Source of the DNA: Hyphomicrobiales bacterium
GTDB taxonomy: Bacteria; Pseudomonadota; Alphaproteobacteria; Rhizobiales; Aestuariivirgaceae
Reading direction: 5' to 3'
Assembly: GCA_016710435.1 (NCBI GenBank)
Contig: JADJVV010000001.1
Location: forward strand, 952,501-1,016,500
Length of the DNA stretch: 64,000 bases
The notes beneath the pieces were generated by a model. The model saw only the letters and a list, made by a program, of their open reading frames with translations, made no database searches and was not told where the DNA came from. The position numbers and the translations under genes are program-made. Shown piece by piece: positions 28,711-36,838 of the stretch. Position 1 is the stretch's first letter. Each line of letters begins with the position of its first letter.

Positions 28711-29653
28711 TCCGCCCGCGCGCCTGCCCCAGGTCGGCCGCTTCCTGGAAATGATGGCGGCGGAGCGCGGTGCCGCACGAAACTCGCTCCTCGCCTACGG
28801 CCGGGATCTGGAGGACTATGTGCAGGCGTTGGCCAAGGATGGAGCCACTCCCGCAATCGCCACCACCCAGCAGATCCGTGATTATCTGGCGACACTCGAA
28901 GCACAGGGCCTCGCCCCCCGCACGGCGGCGCGGCGTCTGTCTGCCATCCGCCAGTTCCATGCCTTCCTGCACAGCGAAGGCTTTGCCGGCGGCAATCCCG
29001 CCCAGATCATCGAAAGTCCCCGGCAGGCGCGGACGCTGCCCGGCATACTCGCTCCCGAAGAAATAAAATCGCTCCTCGTCACCGCGGCGGCGGAAGCGGC
29101 AGCGGCAACGGGAAAGCCCGCCCTCAAGGCCTGGCGGCTCCATGCGCTTGTGTCGCTGCTGGCGGCAACGGGCCTTCGCGTCTCGGAACTGGTGGGCCTC
29201 ACCCGCCGCCAGCTTGCGGCAGACACGGATATCCTCACCATCAAGGGCAAGGGCGGACGCGAACGGATTGTTCCGTTGTCCTCCGGTGCGCGACGGGTGG
29301 TGGGTGATTATCTCGCCCTGCTCGCAAGTCAGGACCAGCCCTCATCCTGGGCCTTTCCGTCCCACGGCAAGTCGGGGGCCCTCACGCGGCAGCATTTCGC
29401 GCTTGAATTGAAGGCGCTCGCCGCTCGCGCCGGCATAGCCCCCGCGCGCATCTCGCCGCATGTGCTGCGCCACGGCTTTGCCACGCAACTCCTCGACCAT
29501 GGTGCCGATCTTCGCGCCGTGCAGCAGATGCTGGGCCATGCCGACATTTCGACAACACAGGTCTATACCCACGTCCAGGCATCGCGCCTTGTCGCGGCGG
29601 TCGAGGATTTCCACCCCTTGTCCCGCAAGAAGGCCGCAGCCAAGACACGTTGA
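28688..29653 (+). CDS. xerD: Tyrosine recombinase XerD (or XerC)
   Basis: Site-specific recombinase that resolves chromosome dimers at dif. 321 residues: an N-terminal SAM-like core-binding domain (about 14-100) and a catalytic domain with Arg164 (TGLRVSELVG), His258 and Arg261 (HVLRHGF), the LGHADISTTQVYTH motif and the nucleophile Tyr293. Position between aroK and accA fits the xerD locus of Rhizobiales rather than xerC, but the assignment between the two is inferred. Chromosomal housekeeping recombinase; no sign of an integron or phage here. Confidence 0.85.
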   Translation: MKSSGRTSPPARLPQVGRFLEMMAAERGAARNSLLAYGRDLEDYVQALAKDGATPAIATTQQIRDYLATLEAQGLAPRTAARRLSAIRQFHAFLHSEGFAGGNPAQIIESPRQARTLPGILAPEEIKSLLVTAAAEAAAATGKPALKAWRLHALVSLLAATGLRVSELVGLTRRQLAADTDILTIKGKGGRERIVPLSSGARRVVGDYLALLASQDQPSSWAFPSHGKSGALTRQHFALELKALAARAGIAPARISPHVLRHGFATQLLDHGADLRAVQQMLGHADISTTQVYTHVQASRLVAAVEDFHPLSRKKAAAKTR

Positions 29654-29708
29654 CAATCCGGGGCTCCCCCGCCAGTAACATCGCCGAAGCCAAAGACCAG
29701 AGGTTCAA

Positions 29709-30662
29709 TTGCAGGCATTTCTCGATTTCGAGGCACCCGTCGCCGAACTGGAAGGAAAGATCGCCGAGCTGCGTGCCCTCGCGCAGGGCGATGCATCCGT
29801 TTCGATTTCCGACGAAGTGAAATCGCTGGAGAAGAAGGCTTCGAAAATCCTGGCCGACCTCTACGCCAACCTCGAACCTTGGCAGAAATCGCAGGTGGCG
29901 CGCCATCCCGACCGGCCTCATGCGCTCGATTACATCAAGTCGCTGATCACCGATTTCGTGCCCCTGGCCGGCGACCGCAAGTTTGCCGAAGACGAAGCCA
30001 TCGTGGGCGGCCTCGGGCGCTTCCGCGGCCGTGGCGTCGTGGTGATCGGCCAGGAAAAGGGCAGCGACACCCAGAGCCGCCTCAAGCACAACTGGGGCAT
30101 GGCCAAGCCGGAAGGCTACCGCAAGGCCGTCCGCCTCATGGAAACAGCCGACAAGTTCGGCCTGCCGGTGATCACGCTCGTGGATACCTCGGGCGCCTAT
30201 CCGGGTGTCGATGCCGAGGAACGCGGCCAGGCAGAGGCGATTGCGCGCTCCACCGATTGCTGCCTGTCGCTGGGCGTGCCGCTGGTCTCGCTGGTGATCG
30301 GCGAAGGCGGCTCGGGCGGTGCCATCGCCATCGCCACGGGCAATGCCGTGCTGATGTTGGAACACGCCATTTACAGCGTGATCTCGCCGGAAGGCGCTGC
30401 CTCCATCCTGTGGCGGGATGCCGCGCGCGCGAAAGATGCCGCAGCAGCGCTCAAGATCACGGCCCAGGATCTGAAGAAACTCGGCGTAATAGATGAGATC
30501 GTGGGCGAGCCGCTGGGCGGCGCCCACCGCCAGCCCGACGTGGCGATTGCCGCGGGCAGCGATGCCATTGCCCGCGCATTGCAGTCTCTGGAAGGTGTTT
30601 CGGCGGATGTGCTGCGCACCCAGCGCCGCGAAAAGTTCCTGGGAATCGGCCGCGGACTATGA
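29709..30662 (+). CDS. accA: Acetyl-CoA carboxylase carboxyltransferase subunit alpha
   Basis: Alpha half of the carboxyltransferase that moves CO2 from biotin to acetyl-CoA, making malonyl-CoA for fatty acid synthesis. 317 residues. The start is the TTG at 29709 (ribosome site AGAGG just upstream), giving the normal opening QAFLDFEAPVAELEGKI. The crotonase-like core has FRGRGVVVIGQEKG, VDTSGAYPGVDAEERGQAEAIA and IGEGGSGGAIAI. It follows xerD by 55 bases. Its last codons overlap the end of the convergent pilin gene by 6 bases. Confidence 0.96.
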   Translation: MQAFLDFEAPVAELEGKIAELRALAQGDASVSISDEVKSLEKKASKILADLYANLEPWQKSQVARHPDRPHALDYIKSLITDFVPLAGDRKFAEDEAIVGGLGRFRGRGVVVIGQEKGSDTQSRLKHNWGMAKPEGYRKAVRLMETADKFGLPVITLVDTSGAYPGVDAEERGQAEAIARSTDCCLSLGVPLVSLVIGEGGSGGAIAIATGNAVLMLEHAIYSVISPEGAASILWRDAARAKDAAAALKITAQDLKKLGVIDEIVGEPLGGAHRQPDVAIAAGSDAIARALQSLEGVSADVLRTQRREKFLGIGRGL

Positions 30663-30839
30663 GCCAGCGTTCACCGCGCTGATCAGGTTCTGCATCTGCC
30701 CCGTGATCGCCGACGACACGTAATAGAAGCCGGGCACCATCGCCAGCGTCAGGGCCCCGGCGATGACGACATATTCAATCGCCGTCGCACCGCATTCATT
30801 GCTGATGAATGATACCCATGCACGTGTCAGCGACGCCAT
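30657..30839 (-). CDS. Flp/Fap-type IVb pilin, paralogue 1
   Basis: A 60-residue prepilin. After a short basic leader (MASLTRAWVSFISNECG) comes the Flp signature ATAIEYVVIAGALTLAMVPGFYYVSSAI, with the processing region around G-ATAIEY and the Glu-Tyr pair typical of Flp pilins. It ends MQNLISAVNAGS. CAGGG/GGGAG stand before the ATG. No tad secretion genes (tadV, rcpA, tadA, tadB) are in the window, so it is an orphan copy. It shares the FYYVSSA block with its neighbour. Confidence 0.85.
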   Translation of the reverse strand: MASLTRAWVSFISNECGATAIEYVVIAGALTLAMVPGFYYVSSAITGQMQNLISAVNAGS

Positions 30840-30942
30840 TTCCCTGCTCTCCCGGCGGTTGATCCCGCTTCATTACGGAAAAGCAATTATTCCATGAGCC
30901 GCTTCGGCTTTCTTAACGGGATGGATAAAATTTAATAGAGCC

Positions 30943-31125
30943 TCACGACCCCAGGACGAAGCTCGTGATGAAGACCATCTTGTTGGCCACGGCTGAAGAA
31001 ACGTAGTAAAAACCCGGGATCAGTGCGGTTGTCAGCGCAGCCGCAACAACAACATATTCAACGGCTGCGGCACCGCTCGAGTCTTGGAGCCAGCACTTCA
31101 AACGCTTAAGATGGCTGTGAATCAC
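30943..31125 (-). CDS. Flp/Fap-type IVb pilin, paralogue 2
   Basis: A 60-residue prepilin starting at the GTG at 31125, with GGAAGA just upstream. Leader VIHSHLKRLKCWLQDSSG, then AAAVEYVVVAAALTTALIPGFYYVSSAVANKMVF. It has the same length as its neighbour and an aligned EYVV...IPGFYYVSSA core, so the two are tandem duplicates that have diverged at both ends. The open frame continues upstream as antisense of the oxidase gene and is not coding. The 103 bases between the two genes probably include the promoter of paralogue 1. Confidence 0.8.
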   Translation of the reverse strand: MIHSHLKRLKCWLQDSSGAAAVEYVVVAAALTTALIPGFYYVSSAVANKMVFITSFVLGS

Positions 31126-31239
31126 GTTTCTTCCCCAGATGTTATTGTCTTCCCACGCCCTCAAATTAGCCCGCCATGCTTCAGCGGGAGTTAACGCGCG
31201 GGAGTGAAATCGATAAATGAAATTCAGGGTTGCCAAAGA

Positions 31240-32718
31240 ATGAATCTCAAAATGCCCCCGCTCTCCCGCCGCACGCTTCTGGGCGGCACCGCTTCGGCGG
31301 CAGCCTTCGCCCTGCTCCCCCCTGCACGGGCCGAAAGCGCACCCCCTTCCCAATTGCGGATCGAGACCCGCGTGCTCGAGGTGAAGGGCAAGGCCGCGAC
31401 GGTGATGGGCATCCGTGATGCCGATGGCCGCCCTGGCGTGAACAAGCTCTTTGACGGGCAATTCCGCGCCCGCCTCACCAATGCCCTGGCCGAGGACACC
31501 ATGGTGCACTGGCACGGCCTCACGCCACCCCTGAACCAGGACGGCGTTCCCATGCTCTCCGGCCCCGCCCTCAAGCCGGGCGAATCCCGCGACTACGATT
31601 TCGCGGCCCGTATCGCGGGAACGCACTGGATGCACTCCCACGTCGGCCTGCAGGAACAACTGATGCTGGCCGCACCGCTGATCATCCGCGAAAGCAATGC
31701 ACCGCTGGTGGACGAGCAGGAACATGTTGTCATGCTGCATGACTTCACTTTCCGCAATCCGCAGGAGATCCTTGCCGAACTGAAGGCGGGGGGTGGCGGC
31801 CATGCTGCTCACGGTGGCCATGCCATGCCGGGCATGGAAGACGGCCAGGACACCATGGCGCAAATGGACCACAGCGCCATGACGATGCCGGGCATGGCTG
31901 GCATGGCCATGGTGAACGACATCACCTTTGATGCCTTCCTCGCTAACGACCGCACACTTGATGACCCCGAAGTCGTCCGCGCCGAGAAGGCGGGCCGCAT
32001 GCGGCTCCGCATCATCAACGGCTGCGCCGCCAGCAACATGTGGATCGACCTCGGCAACCTGACGGGCGAACTCATCGCCGTCGATGGTCATTCCATCCAG
32101 CCCGTGAAGGGCCAGCGCTTCCCTCTTGCCATCGCCCAGCGTGCCGACATCCGCCTTGCCCTGCCGCAAGGTTCGGGTGCCTGGCCGGTGCTGTTCAAGG
32201 CGGAAGGAACGGCCGGGCAGTCGGGCATCGTCCTTGTCTCTGGCGAGGGCACCATCAGCAAGACCAGCGACCAGGGCGAAATTCAGCCGGCCCTCGACCT
32301 GAAGATGGAATATCTCTTGAAGCCTCTGGGCAAGGTGCCGGAGACCGCCGTCTCGAAAACCCACATGGTGATGCTGACGGGCGGTGGCGCCGACTATGTC
32401 TGGGGCCTCAACGGCAAGTCATCCATGCACGATACGCTCTTCCAGGTGCGCGAGGGCGAACGCCACGAGGTCATGTTCCACAACATGACCGGCATGGCCC
32501 ACCCGATGCATCTCCACGGCCACTACTTCAAGGTCGTTGGCGTGGGGATGGACCGCATCGATGGTGCGCTCCGCGACACGATCCTGGTCCCGGTCGGCGG
32601 CATGGTGACGATCCAGTTTGACGCCGACAATCCCGGCACATGGCCGCTGCACTGCCACCACATGTATCACATGAATTCCGGCATGATGGGGACGATTGCC
32701 TACGCCAGCGCGGCGTGA
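31240..32718 (+). CDS. Multicopper oxidase, Tat-exported, with Met/His-rich insert
   Basis: Periplasmic laccase-like oxidase of the CueO/CopA type; oxidises Cu(I) or other substrates, reducing oxygen to water. 492 residues. Tat signal LSRRTLLGGTASAAAF (8-23) with cleavage after ARA. Copper ligands are in HWHG (90-93), HWMHSH (129-134), HPMHLHGHYF (421-430) and HCHHMYHMNSGM (471-482), i.e. all four blocks are present. A Met/His-rich insert at about 184-227 (HAAHGGHAMPGM...MDHSAMTMPGMAGM) resembles the copper-binding insert of CueO. The start at 31240 directly precedes the Tat motif. No regulator or copA is adjacent. Confidence 0.9.
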   Translation: MNLKMPPLSRRTLLGGTASAAAFALLPPARAESAPPSQLRIETRVLEVKGKAATVMGIRDADGRPGVNKLFDGQFRARLTNALAEDTMVHWHGLTPPLNQDGVPMLSGPALKPGESRDYDFAARIAGTHWMHSHVGLQEQLMLAAPLIIRESNAPLVDEQEHVVMLHDFTFRNPQEILAELKAGGGGHAAHGGHAMPGMEDGQDTMAQMDHSAMTMPGMAGMAMVNDITFDAFLANDRTLDDPEVVRAEKAGRMRLRIINGCAASNMWIDLGNLTGELIAVDGHSIQPVKGQRFPLAIAQRADIRLALPQGSGAWPVLFKAEGTAGQSGIVLVSGEGTISKTSDQGEIQPALDLKMEYLLKPLGKVPETAVSKTHMVMLTGGGADYVWGLNGKSSMHDTLFQVREGERHEVMFHNMTGMAHPMHLHGHYFKVVGVGMDRIDGALRDTILVPVGGMVTIQFDADNPGTWPLHCHHMYHMNSGMMGTIAYASAA

Positions 32719-33394
32719 ATCCAGTCCTTGAGGATCACCGCCGTCTCGGCGGGATATTCCAGCGTCGGGAAGTGCCCGCAATCGGGAAGCTCAACATAGC
32801 GTCCATGCTGCACCTCCGCGGCAAGTCGCTGTCCCTCCGCCGTGGGCGTGAACTTGTCATGCGCGCCCCACAGGCAAAGCGTCGGGCAGGCGATTCCGGC
32901 CACCCGTGACCAGCGGTCCGCGCGGTGCGCCAGCGCATCGGATTGTCGCGCCATCGCCTCCGCCCCCATCTTCCGCCCATGGTGATGAAGGCATCCCGTG
33001 TCGCCTTCCCCCGTGGCCCCGGAAGATGCGAGACCATGTCTCCCATCTCGGAAAGAACGCCCTCCAACTCGCCGCCCCGCAGCCGCGCCGAGCGTCGCAG
33101 TCCGGCAGCCGGATCAGCCACGCCACCCGCACTCGCCCCGATGACCACGAGGCTCTCCACACGTTCCGGCGCCGCCAACGCCGCCTCCAGCGCCAGCCGC
33201 CCGCCCATGGACGTGCCGAGGACGGTGAAATGACCGGGCACCGCATGCAGCAGGCCCTCCGCCATGGTTTCGAAGCGGTCCTGTTCGGCCACGTGGATGA
33301 CGGACTTCACGCCGGTGCCGAGTGCTGCCGCGACGTCATCATACATCTCCCGTCCGCAGCCGAATGCGGGGATCATCACCAGTGTTTTGCGCAT
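32700..33394 (-). pseudogene. Alpha/beta hydrolase, frameshifted
   Basis: The gene begins MRKTLVMIPAFGCGREMYDDV (33394) and reads an alpha/beta hydrolase core with the nucleophile elbow GTSMGGRLALEAAL. Near 32970-32978 the homology jumps to another frame, which continues MGAEAMARQSDALAHRADRWSRVAGI, ACPTLCLWGAHDKFTP (acid residue) and DCGHFPTLEYP (catalytic His). Total length from start to stop is 695 bases, i.e. one short of a whole number of codons. The break is in GGCGGAAGATGGGGG (minus strand), so loss of one base is likely: true mutation or sequencing error. The in-frame reading ends at 32735 and would lack the His. It overlaps the oxidase gene end by 19 bases. Confidence 0.8.
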
Positions 33395-33483
33395 GGAAGG
33401 TTCCCCCTCAAAGACTTGTCTCGCTGCAACTGTGCCGCCATAAGCGGAAGCGACGCAACCCCATTCAGGCGAAGGCCCCATCC

Positions 33484-34476
33484 ATGGCGAAATCCCTCGA
33501 CATCAAGCTGAAGAAGATCACATCCGGAAAGTATACGCCGAAGGATTTCATCGTGGCGGATGCCAAGGATCCGGAAATGTCCGGCGGTGCCTCGTCCACC
33601 GGCCCCAGGGACCTCGCCGACGAAAGCAAGGGCTTCCATTCCGTCGAGCACTTCCGCCAGACCGTGGTGGACATGGTGAAGAAGGGCAACATCGACATCA
33701 TGCTGGTGGCCGCATCGTCCCTGGAAATGATCGCCAGGACCGGCATCTTCAAGAAGTCGAACGTCACCCCGGCCATCCGCGCCAATGACGCAACCGACAT
33801 CTGGCGTGCCCGGCACTCGTCCTATGCCAGGGAAATGGCGCGGCCCTTCCGCACCGCGAACCTCGCCCACTGCAAGAAGTTTGCCGACCTCGGCCTCTAC
33901 TCCATCACCTTCAACAACGACCTGTCGGCCGACTACGCCCATCTCGAAGCCTACAACGCCTTCCGCGCCGAAGCCTCGAAACTGAAGTTCCGCCACTTCC
34001 TCGAAGTCTTCAATCCCAACGCGCCGAAGAACCTCTCGCCCGAGCAGGTGCCGGCCTTCGTCAACGACAACATCCTGCGCTGCGTCGCCGGCATGACGTC
34101 GGCGGATGCGCCCCTCTTCCTCAAGATGCCCTTCAATGGCCGCAAGGCGATGGAGGAGCTTGCAGGCTATGACCGCAACCTCGTCGTTGGCATTCTCGGC
34201 GGCTCGGGCGGCACCACCCGTGACACCTTCGAGCTGCTTCATCAGGGTGAAAAGTCGGGCGCGCGCGTCGCTCTCTTTGGCCGCAAGATCAAGCTGTCCG
34301 AAAGCCCCATCGATCTCGTCCATCTCTTCCGCCGCGTCGTCGAGCGCGACCTCACCCCGGAACAGGGCGTCAAGGAATACCACGCCATCCTGCGCAAGAA
34401 GGGCCTCACCCCCGTGCGCTCACTGGAAGATGACCAGAAGATCACGGAGAGTGCCCTGGACGGATACAGGAAGTAG
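33484..34476 (+). CDS. Class I aldolase-like (beta/alpha)8-barrel protein
   Basis: A 330-residue protein I recognise only as aldolase-like. Supporting pattern: LEVFNP on a strand end, LFLKMPFNGRKAMEELAGYDRN, then VVGILGGSGGTTRDTFELLHQGEKSGARVALFGRKI, which looks like the phosphate-binding glycine loop and last strands of DhnA/LacD-type class I aldolases. The Lys in FLKMPF may be the Schiff-base residue (inference). The next gene, 9 bases on, is a PfkB-family sugar kinase, so a kinase-aldolase module for a sugar or sugar acid is suggested. It is divergent from the hydrolase pseudogene. Confidence 0.65.
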   Translation: MAKSLDIKLKKITSGKYTPKDFIVADAKDPEMSGGASSTGPRDLADESKGFHSVEHFRQTVVDMVKKGNIDIMLVAASSLEMIARTGIFKKSNVTPAIRANDATDIWRARHSSYAREMARPFRTANLAHCKKFADLGLYSITFNNDLSADYAHLEAYNAFRAEASKLKFRHFLEVFNPNAPKNLSPEQVPAFVNDNILRCVAGMTSADAPLFLKMPFNGRKAMEELAGYDRNLVVGILGGSGGTTRDTFELLHQGEKSGARVALFGRKIKLSESPIDLVHLFRRVVERDLTPEQGVKEYHAILRKKGLTPVRSLEDDQKITESALDGYRK

Positions 34477-34485
34477 TCGCCTGCA

Positions 34486-35514
34486 ATGGCGACCGGTCCC
34501 ACACCCGAACGCGGGCCCCCGCGCTCCGGAATTGTCCTTGCGGGTACGGTCGTCCTCGACATCGTCCACATGATCGAGCATTGGCCGGACGAAGAGCAGA
34601 TCGCCTTCATCCGCGAGACCATCGAAGCGCCCGGCGGCCCGCCGCACAATGCGGCCGCCGGTCTGGTGAAGCTGGGCGCGCCCTTTCCCGTCACGCTGCA
34701 ATGTCTGCTGGGAGATGACGCCGCCGGCGAAACCTTCACCCGCATTGCCGGCAGCTATGGCCTCGACACCGCGCACATCATCCGCGTGCCGGACCAGACG
34801 ACCGACGCCACCCATGTGATGACCTCGCGCGCCACGGGCAAGCGCACTTTCTTTTTCCGTCCCGGTGCAAACGCCACCATGACGGCGGAACAGCTTCTGC
34901 CCCCAGACGGCAGCGGAAAGATCTACTATCTCGGCTCGCCGGGGCTCTCCTCGTCCATGGATGCGAGCGACGGCTGGCGGCAAGCTCTGCGGGCGGCACG
35001 CGCGCGCCGATACAAGACCGCCATGGAACTCTGTCCCGTACCGCCGGACCTGCAGCGCGAACAGGTGCGCCCCTGCCTGCCGTTGCTCGACTATTTCATC
35101 GTGAATGACAGCGAGGCTGAAGCCGTATCCGGGATACCTGTCACCGTGGACGGGCGCTTCGACAGATCCTCGGCGGAACGCGCCTGCGCAATGCTTCTGA
35201 GCCTGGGCGTCAATGATCTCGCCTGCATCCATCACCCCCATGGCGCGGTGGCCATGCGGCATGGAGGCGAAACGCTCTTTGCCGCCGCCGTCAATGTGCC
35301 GAAATCCGACATTGTCGGAACGGTCGGCGCAGGAGATGCCTTCTACGCCGGCATGCTGTTCGGCCTGCACGAGGAGTGGCCGCTCTCGCAATGCCTCGCA
35401 CTCGCCAACGCCAGCGCCGCAACATCCCTCCACTCCGCCACCACCTCCGCCTCAATCAGGCCGTGGAGAGACTGTTTGGCGTACGCGGCGGAAAAGGGAT
35501 TGCGGGCACCTTAG
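34486..35514 (+). CDS. PfkB family carbohydrate kinase
   Basis: Ribokinase-like sugar kinase, 342 residues. An N-terminal GTVVLDIVHMIEHWPDEEQI opening and the PGGPPHNAAAGLVKLG motif (PfkB signature 1, about 50-65) are present. The C-terminal signature GTVGAGDAFYAGMLFG contains the catalytic base Asp284. The sugar is not deducible. It directly follows the aldolase-like gene (9 bases apart), and the two are probably cotranscribed: the kinase would phosphorylate a substrate that the aldolase then splits. No transporter or regulator for the pathway is adjacent. Confidence 0.88.
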   Translation: MATGPTPERGPPRSGIVLAGTVVLDIVHMIEHWPDEEQIAFIRETIEAPGGPPHNAAAGLVKLGAPFPVTLQCLLGDDAAGETFTRIAGSYGLDTAHIIRVPDQTTDATHVMTSRATGKRTFFFRPGANATMTAEQLLPPDGSGKIYYLGSPGLSSSMDASDGWRQALRAARARRYKTAMELCPVPPDLQREQVRPCLPLLDYFIVNDSEAEAVSGIPVTVDGRFDRSSAERACAMLLSLGVNDLACIHHPHGAVAMRHGGETLFAAAVNVPKSDIVGTVGAGDAFYAGMLFGLHEEWPLSQCLALANASAATSLHSATTSASIRPWRDCLAYAAEKGLRAP

Positions 35515-35542
35515 ACCTGGTCCCGTCCATTGCTCACCTGGA

Positions 35543-35953
35543 TTACTGCAACAGGCCTTCACCCTGCAGATCCTTGATCCGCTTCGCCGTCATCTCCGCG
35601 AGGCAGGCGTTGACCAGCATGGGTTCCATGGAACCATTGTGCGCCTCGAATCCTTGTCGCGTGCATTCTGCATCCCGGTAGGCGATCCATGCTCGCTGTG
35701 AGGTCATGAGGGCGTCAAGATAGTCGGTTTTACCGTTGCCCTCGGCGGTATCGCTTTCAACCGCTTGTGCCTTGATACCGGGCCAGATGCGGTTCAGCTC
35801 CGCGTCGGCCTTCTCGTAGTCCATGCCCGCACAACGCGTCATCGTGGATTGGTCCTTCTGGTCGGAACAATCCGGCTCCGCATCCTGCGCGAGCGCGCGA
35901 AGGGGTGATGTGGCGAGAATGAGACAAGTGAGGATGGCGAGAGCGCGCGTCAT
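35543..35953 (-). CDS. Secreted LprI/DUF1311-like protein
   Basis: A 136-residue periplasmic protein: signal peptide MTRALAILTCLILATSPLRALAQ, then a DUF1311 (lysozyme inhibitor LprI-like) domain with CSDQKDQSTMTRCAGMDYEKADAELNRIW, LMTSQRAWIAYRDAEC and CLAEMTAKRIKDL. The four-Cys pattern and helical SQRAWIAYRDAEC block are typical. The exact role (lysozyme inhibition or other envelope function) is not known. An exact EcfG promoter lies 48 bases upstream, so it is likely part of the general stress response. Confidence 0.85.
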   Translation of the reverse strand: MTRALAILTCLILATSPLRALAQDAEPDCSDQKDQSTMTRCAGMDYEKADAELNRIWPGIKAQAVESDTAEGNGKTDYLDALMTSQRAWIAYRDAECTRQGFEAHNGSMEPMLVNACLAEMTAKRIKDLQGEGLLQ

Positions 35954-36000
35954 GCCGCAACCATTGCATGACTCTCTGCCCCTGTGAAGTTTCGCCACAC

Positions 36001-36025
36001 AACGTCTTGCGGAGCAGGTGGTTCC
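36001..36025 (-). promoter_or_regulatory. EcfG general-stress promoter
   Basis: Minus strand: GGAAC (36025-36021), 16 bases, CGTT (36004-36001), an exact EcfG consensus. It points at the LprI-like gene starting at 35953, 48 bases downstream. No matching promoter was found for the PRC-barrel gene in the other direction. Confidence 0.75.
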
Positions 36026-36145
36026 GTGACCCGGGAATATTTGAACTTCCGTGAACCATTCCGCCCACTGAGCATTTGATGGACATGCATGTGGCCGGGC
36101 GAATGGCCAGCCCTGCAATCTTGCAATCTCGAAAGGACCATACCC

Positions 36146-36763
36146 ATGAAGCTCACATCACTCGTTGCACTTGCTGCCCTCGGCAGCGTTTATGCCATCG
36201 CACCCGTCGGCGCTCAGCAGAGCATGGAAGGTGTCGATCCCGCCTGTATCATGAAGGACGCCAACGGCGTCGATGCGGTTGACAAGACGAAGTGCCCCGA
36301 CGGCAAGACCATGGGCACCGCCGGACAGAACACCACGGGTCAGAACACCACAGGCACTGATCCGAACGCATCCGGCACCGCCACCACGGCACAGCCTGAC
36401 GCAAACGCCACGACGAACAATTCCATGGCAGCGGGCGGCCTGTTCGTGCCGCAGGAGAGCCTGAACAACGCCACGCTCATCACCGGCAGCGATTTCACCG
36501 GCAAGCGCATCTATTCCAAGGCCGGCGATGACATCGGAGAAGTGAACGACGTCATCTTCTCGGCTGACGGCAAGGTGATTGCCGCCGTGCTCGGCGTCGG
36601 TGGCTTCCTCGGCCTCGGTGAGAAGGACGTCCTCGTCTCCATGAACGCGATCCAGTTCGTGAAGGACGGCGACAACACCAAGCTCGTGGTCGACGCCACG
36701 AAGGACACCCTCACCTCGGCGCCGGGCTTCGACCGCACCAAGCGCACCTACCTCGTGAACTGA
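36146..36763 (+). CDS. Exported PRC-barrel domain protein
   Basis: A 205-residue periplasmic protein: signal peptide MKLTSLVALAALGSVYAIAPVGAQ, a Cys pair (about 34 and 50), an Asn/Thr-rich low-complexity linker with an NTTGQNTTGT repeat (about 62-95), then a PRC-barrel domain (about 110-200): FTGKRIYSKAGDDIGEVNDVIFSADGKVIAAVLGVGGFLGLGEKDVLVSM. Exported PRC-barrel proteins are common and often stress-related in alphaproteobacteria; the function is unknown. GAAAGGA before the ATG at 36146 sets the start. A strong terminator follows. Confidence 0.87.
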   Translation: MKLTSLVALAALGSVYAIAPVGAQQSMEGVDPACIMKDANGVDAVDKTKCPDGKTMGTAGQNTTGQNTTGTDPNASGTATTAQPDANATTNNSMAAGGLFVPQESLNNATLITGSDFTGKRIYSKAGDDIGEVNDVIFSADGKVIAAVLGVGGFLGLGEKDVLVSMNAIQFVKDGDNTKLVVDATKDTLTSAPGFDRTKRTYLVN

Positions 36764-36784
36764 TTTGACTGCACCAAAATGAAG

Positions 36785-36818
36785 AAGGCGCGGAGCTTGG
36801 CTCCGCGCCTTTGATTTT
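36785..36818 (+). terminator. Bidirectional intrinsic terminator
   Basis: An 11-bp perfect stem (36785-36795 with 36801-36811, five-base loop) followed by TTGATTTT on the plus strand and by T-rich sequence on the minus strand. It lies between the ends of the PRC-barrel gene and the convergent pnp gene and should end both transcripts. Confidence 0.85.
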
Positions 36819-36838
36819 GAAAGGTGAGTGACGCCGGA

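Noticed and set aside
28688..29653. Integrase of a mobile element
   Set aside because: The tyrosine recombinase sits between aroK and accA, has XerD length and motifs, and no phage, transposon or attachment-site signs are near.
31126..32364. Long minus-strand extension of pilin paralogue 2
   Set aside because: The upstream 400 codons are antisense to the multicopper oxidase; the pilin has a proper GTG start with a ribosome site at 31125.
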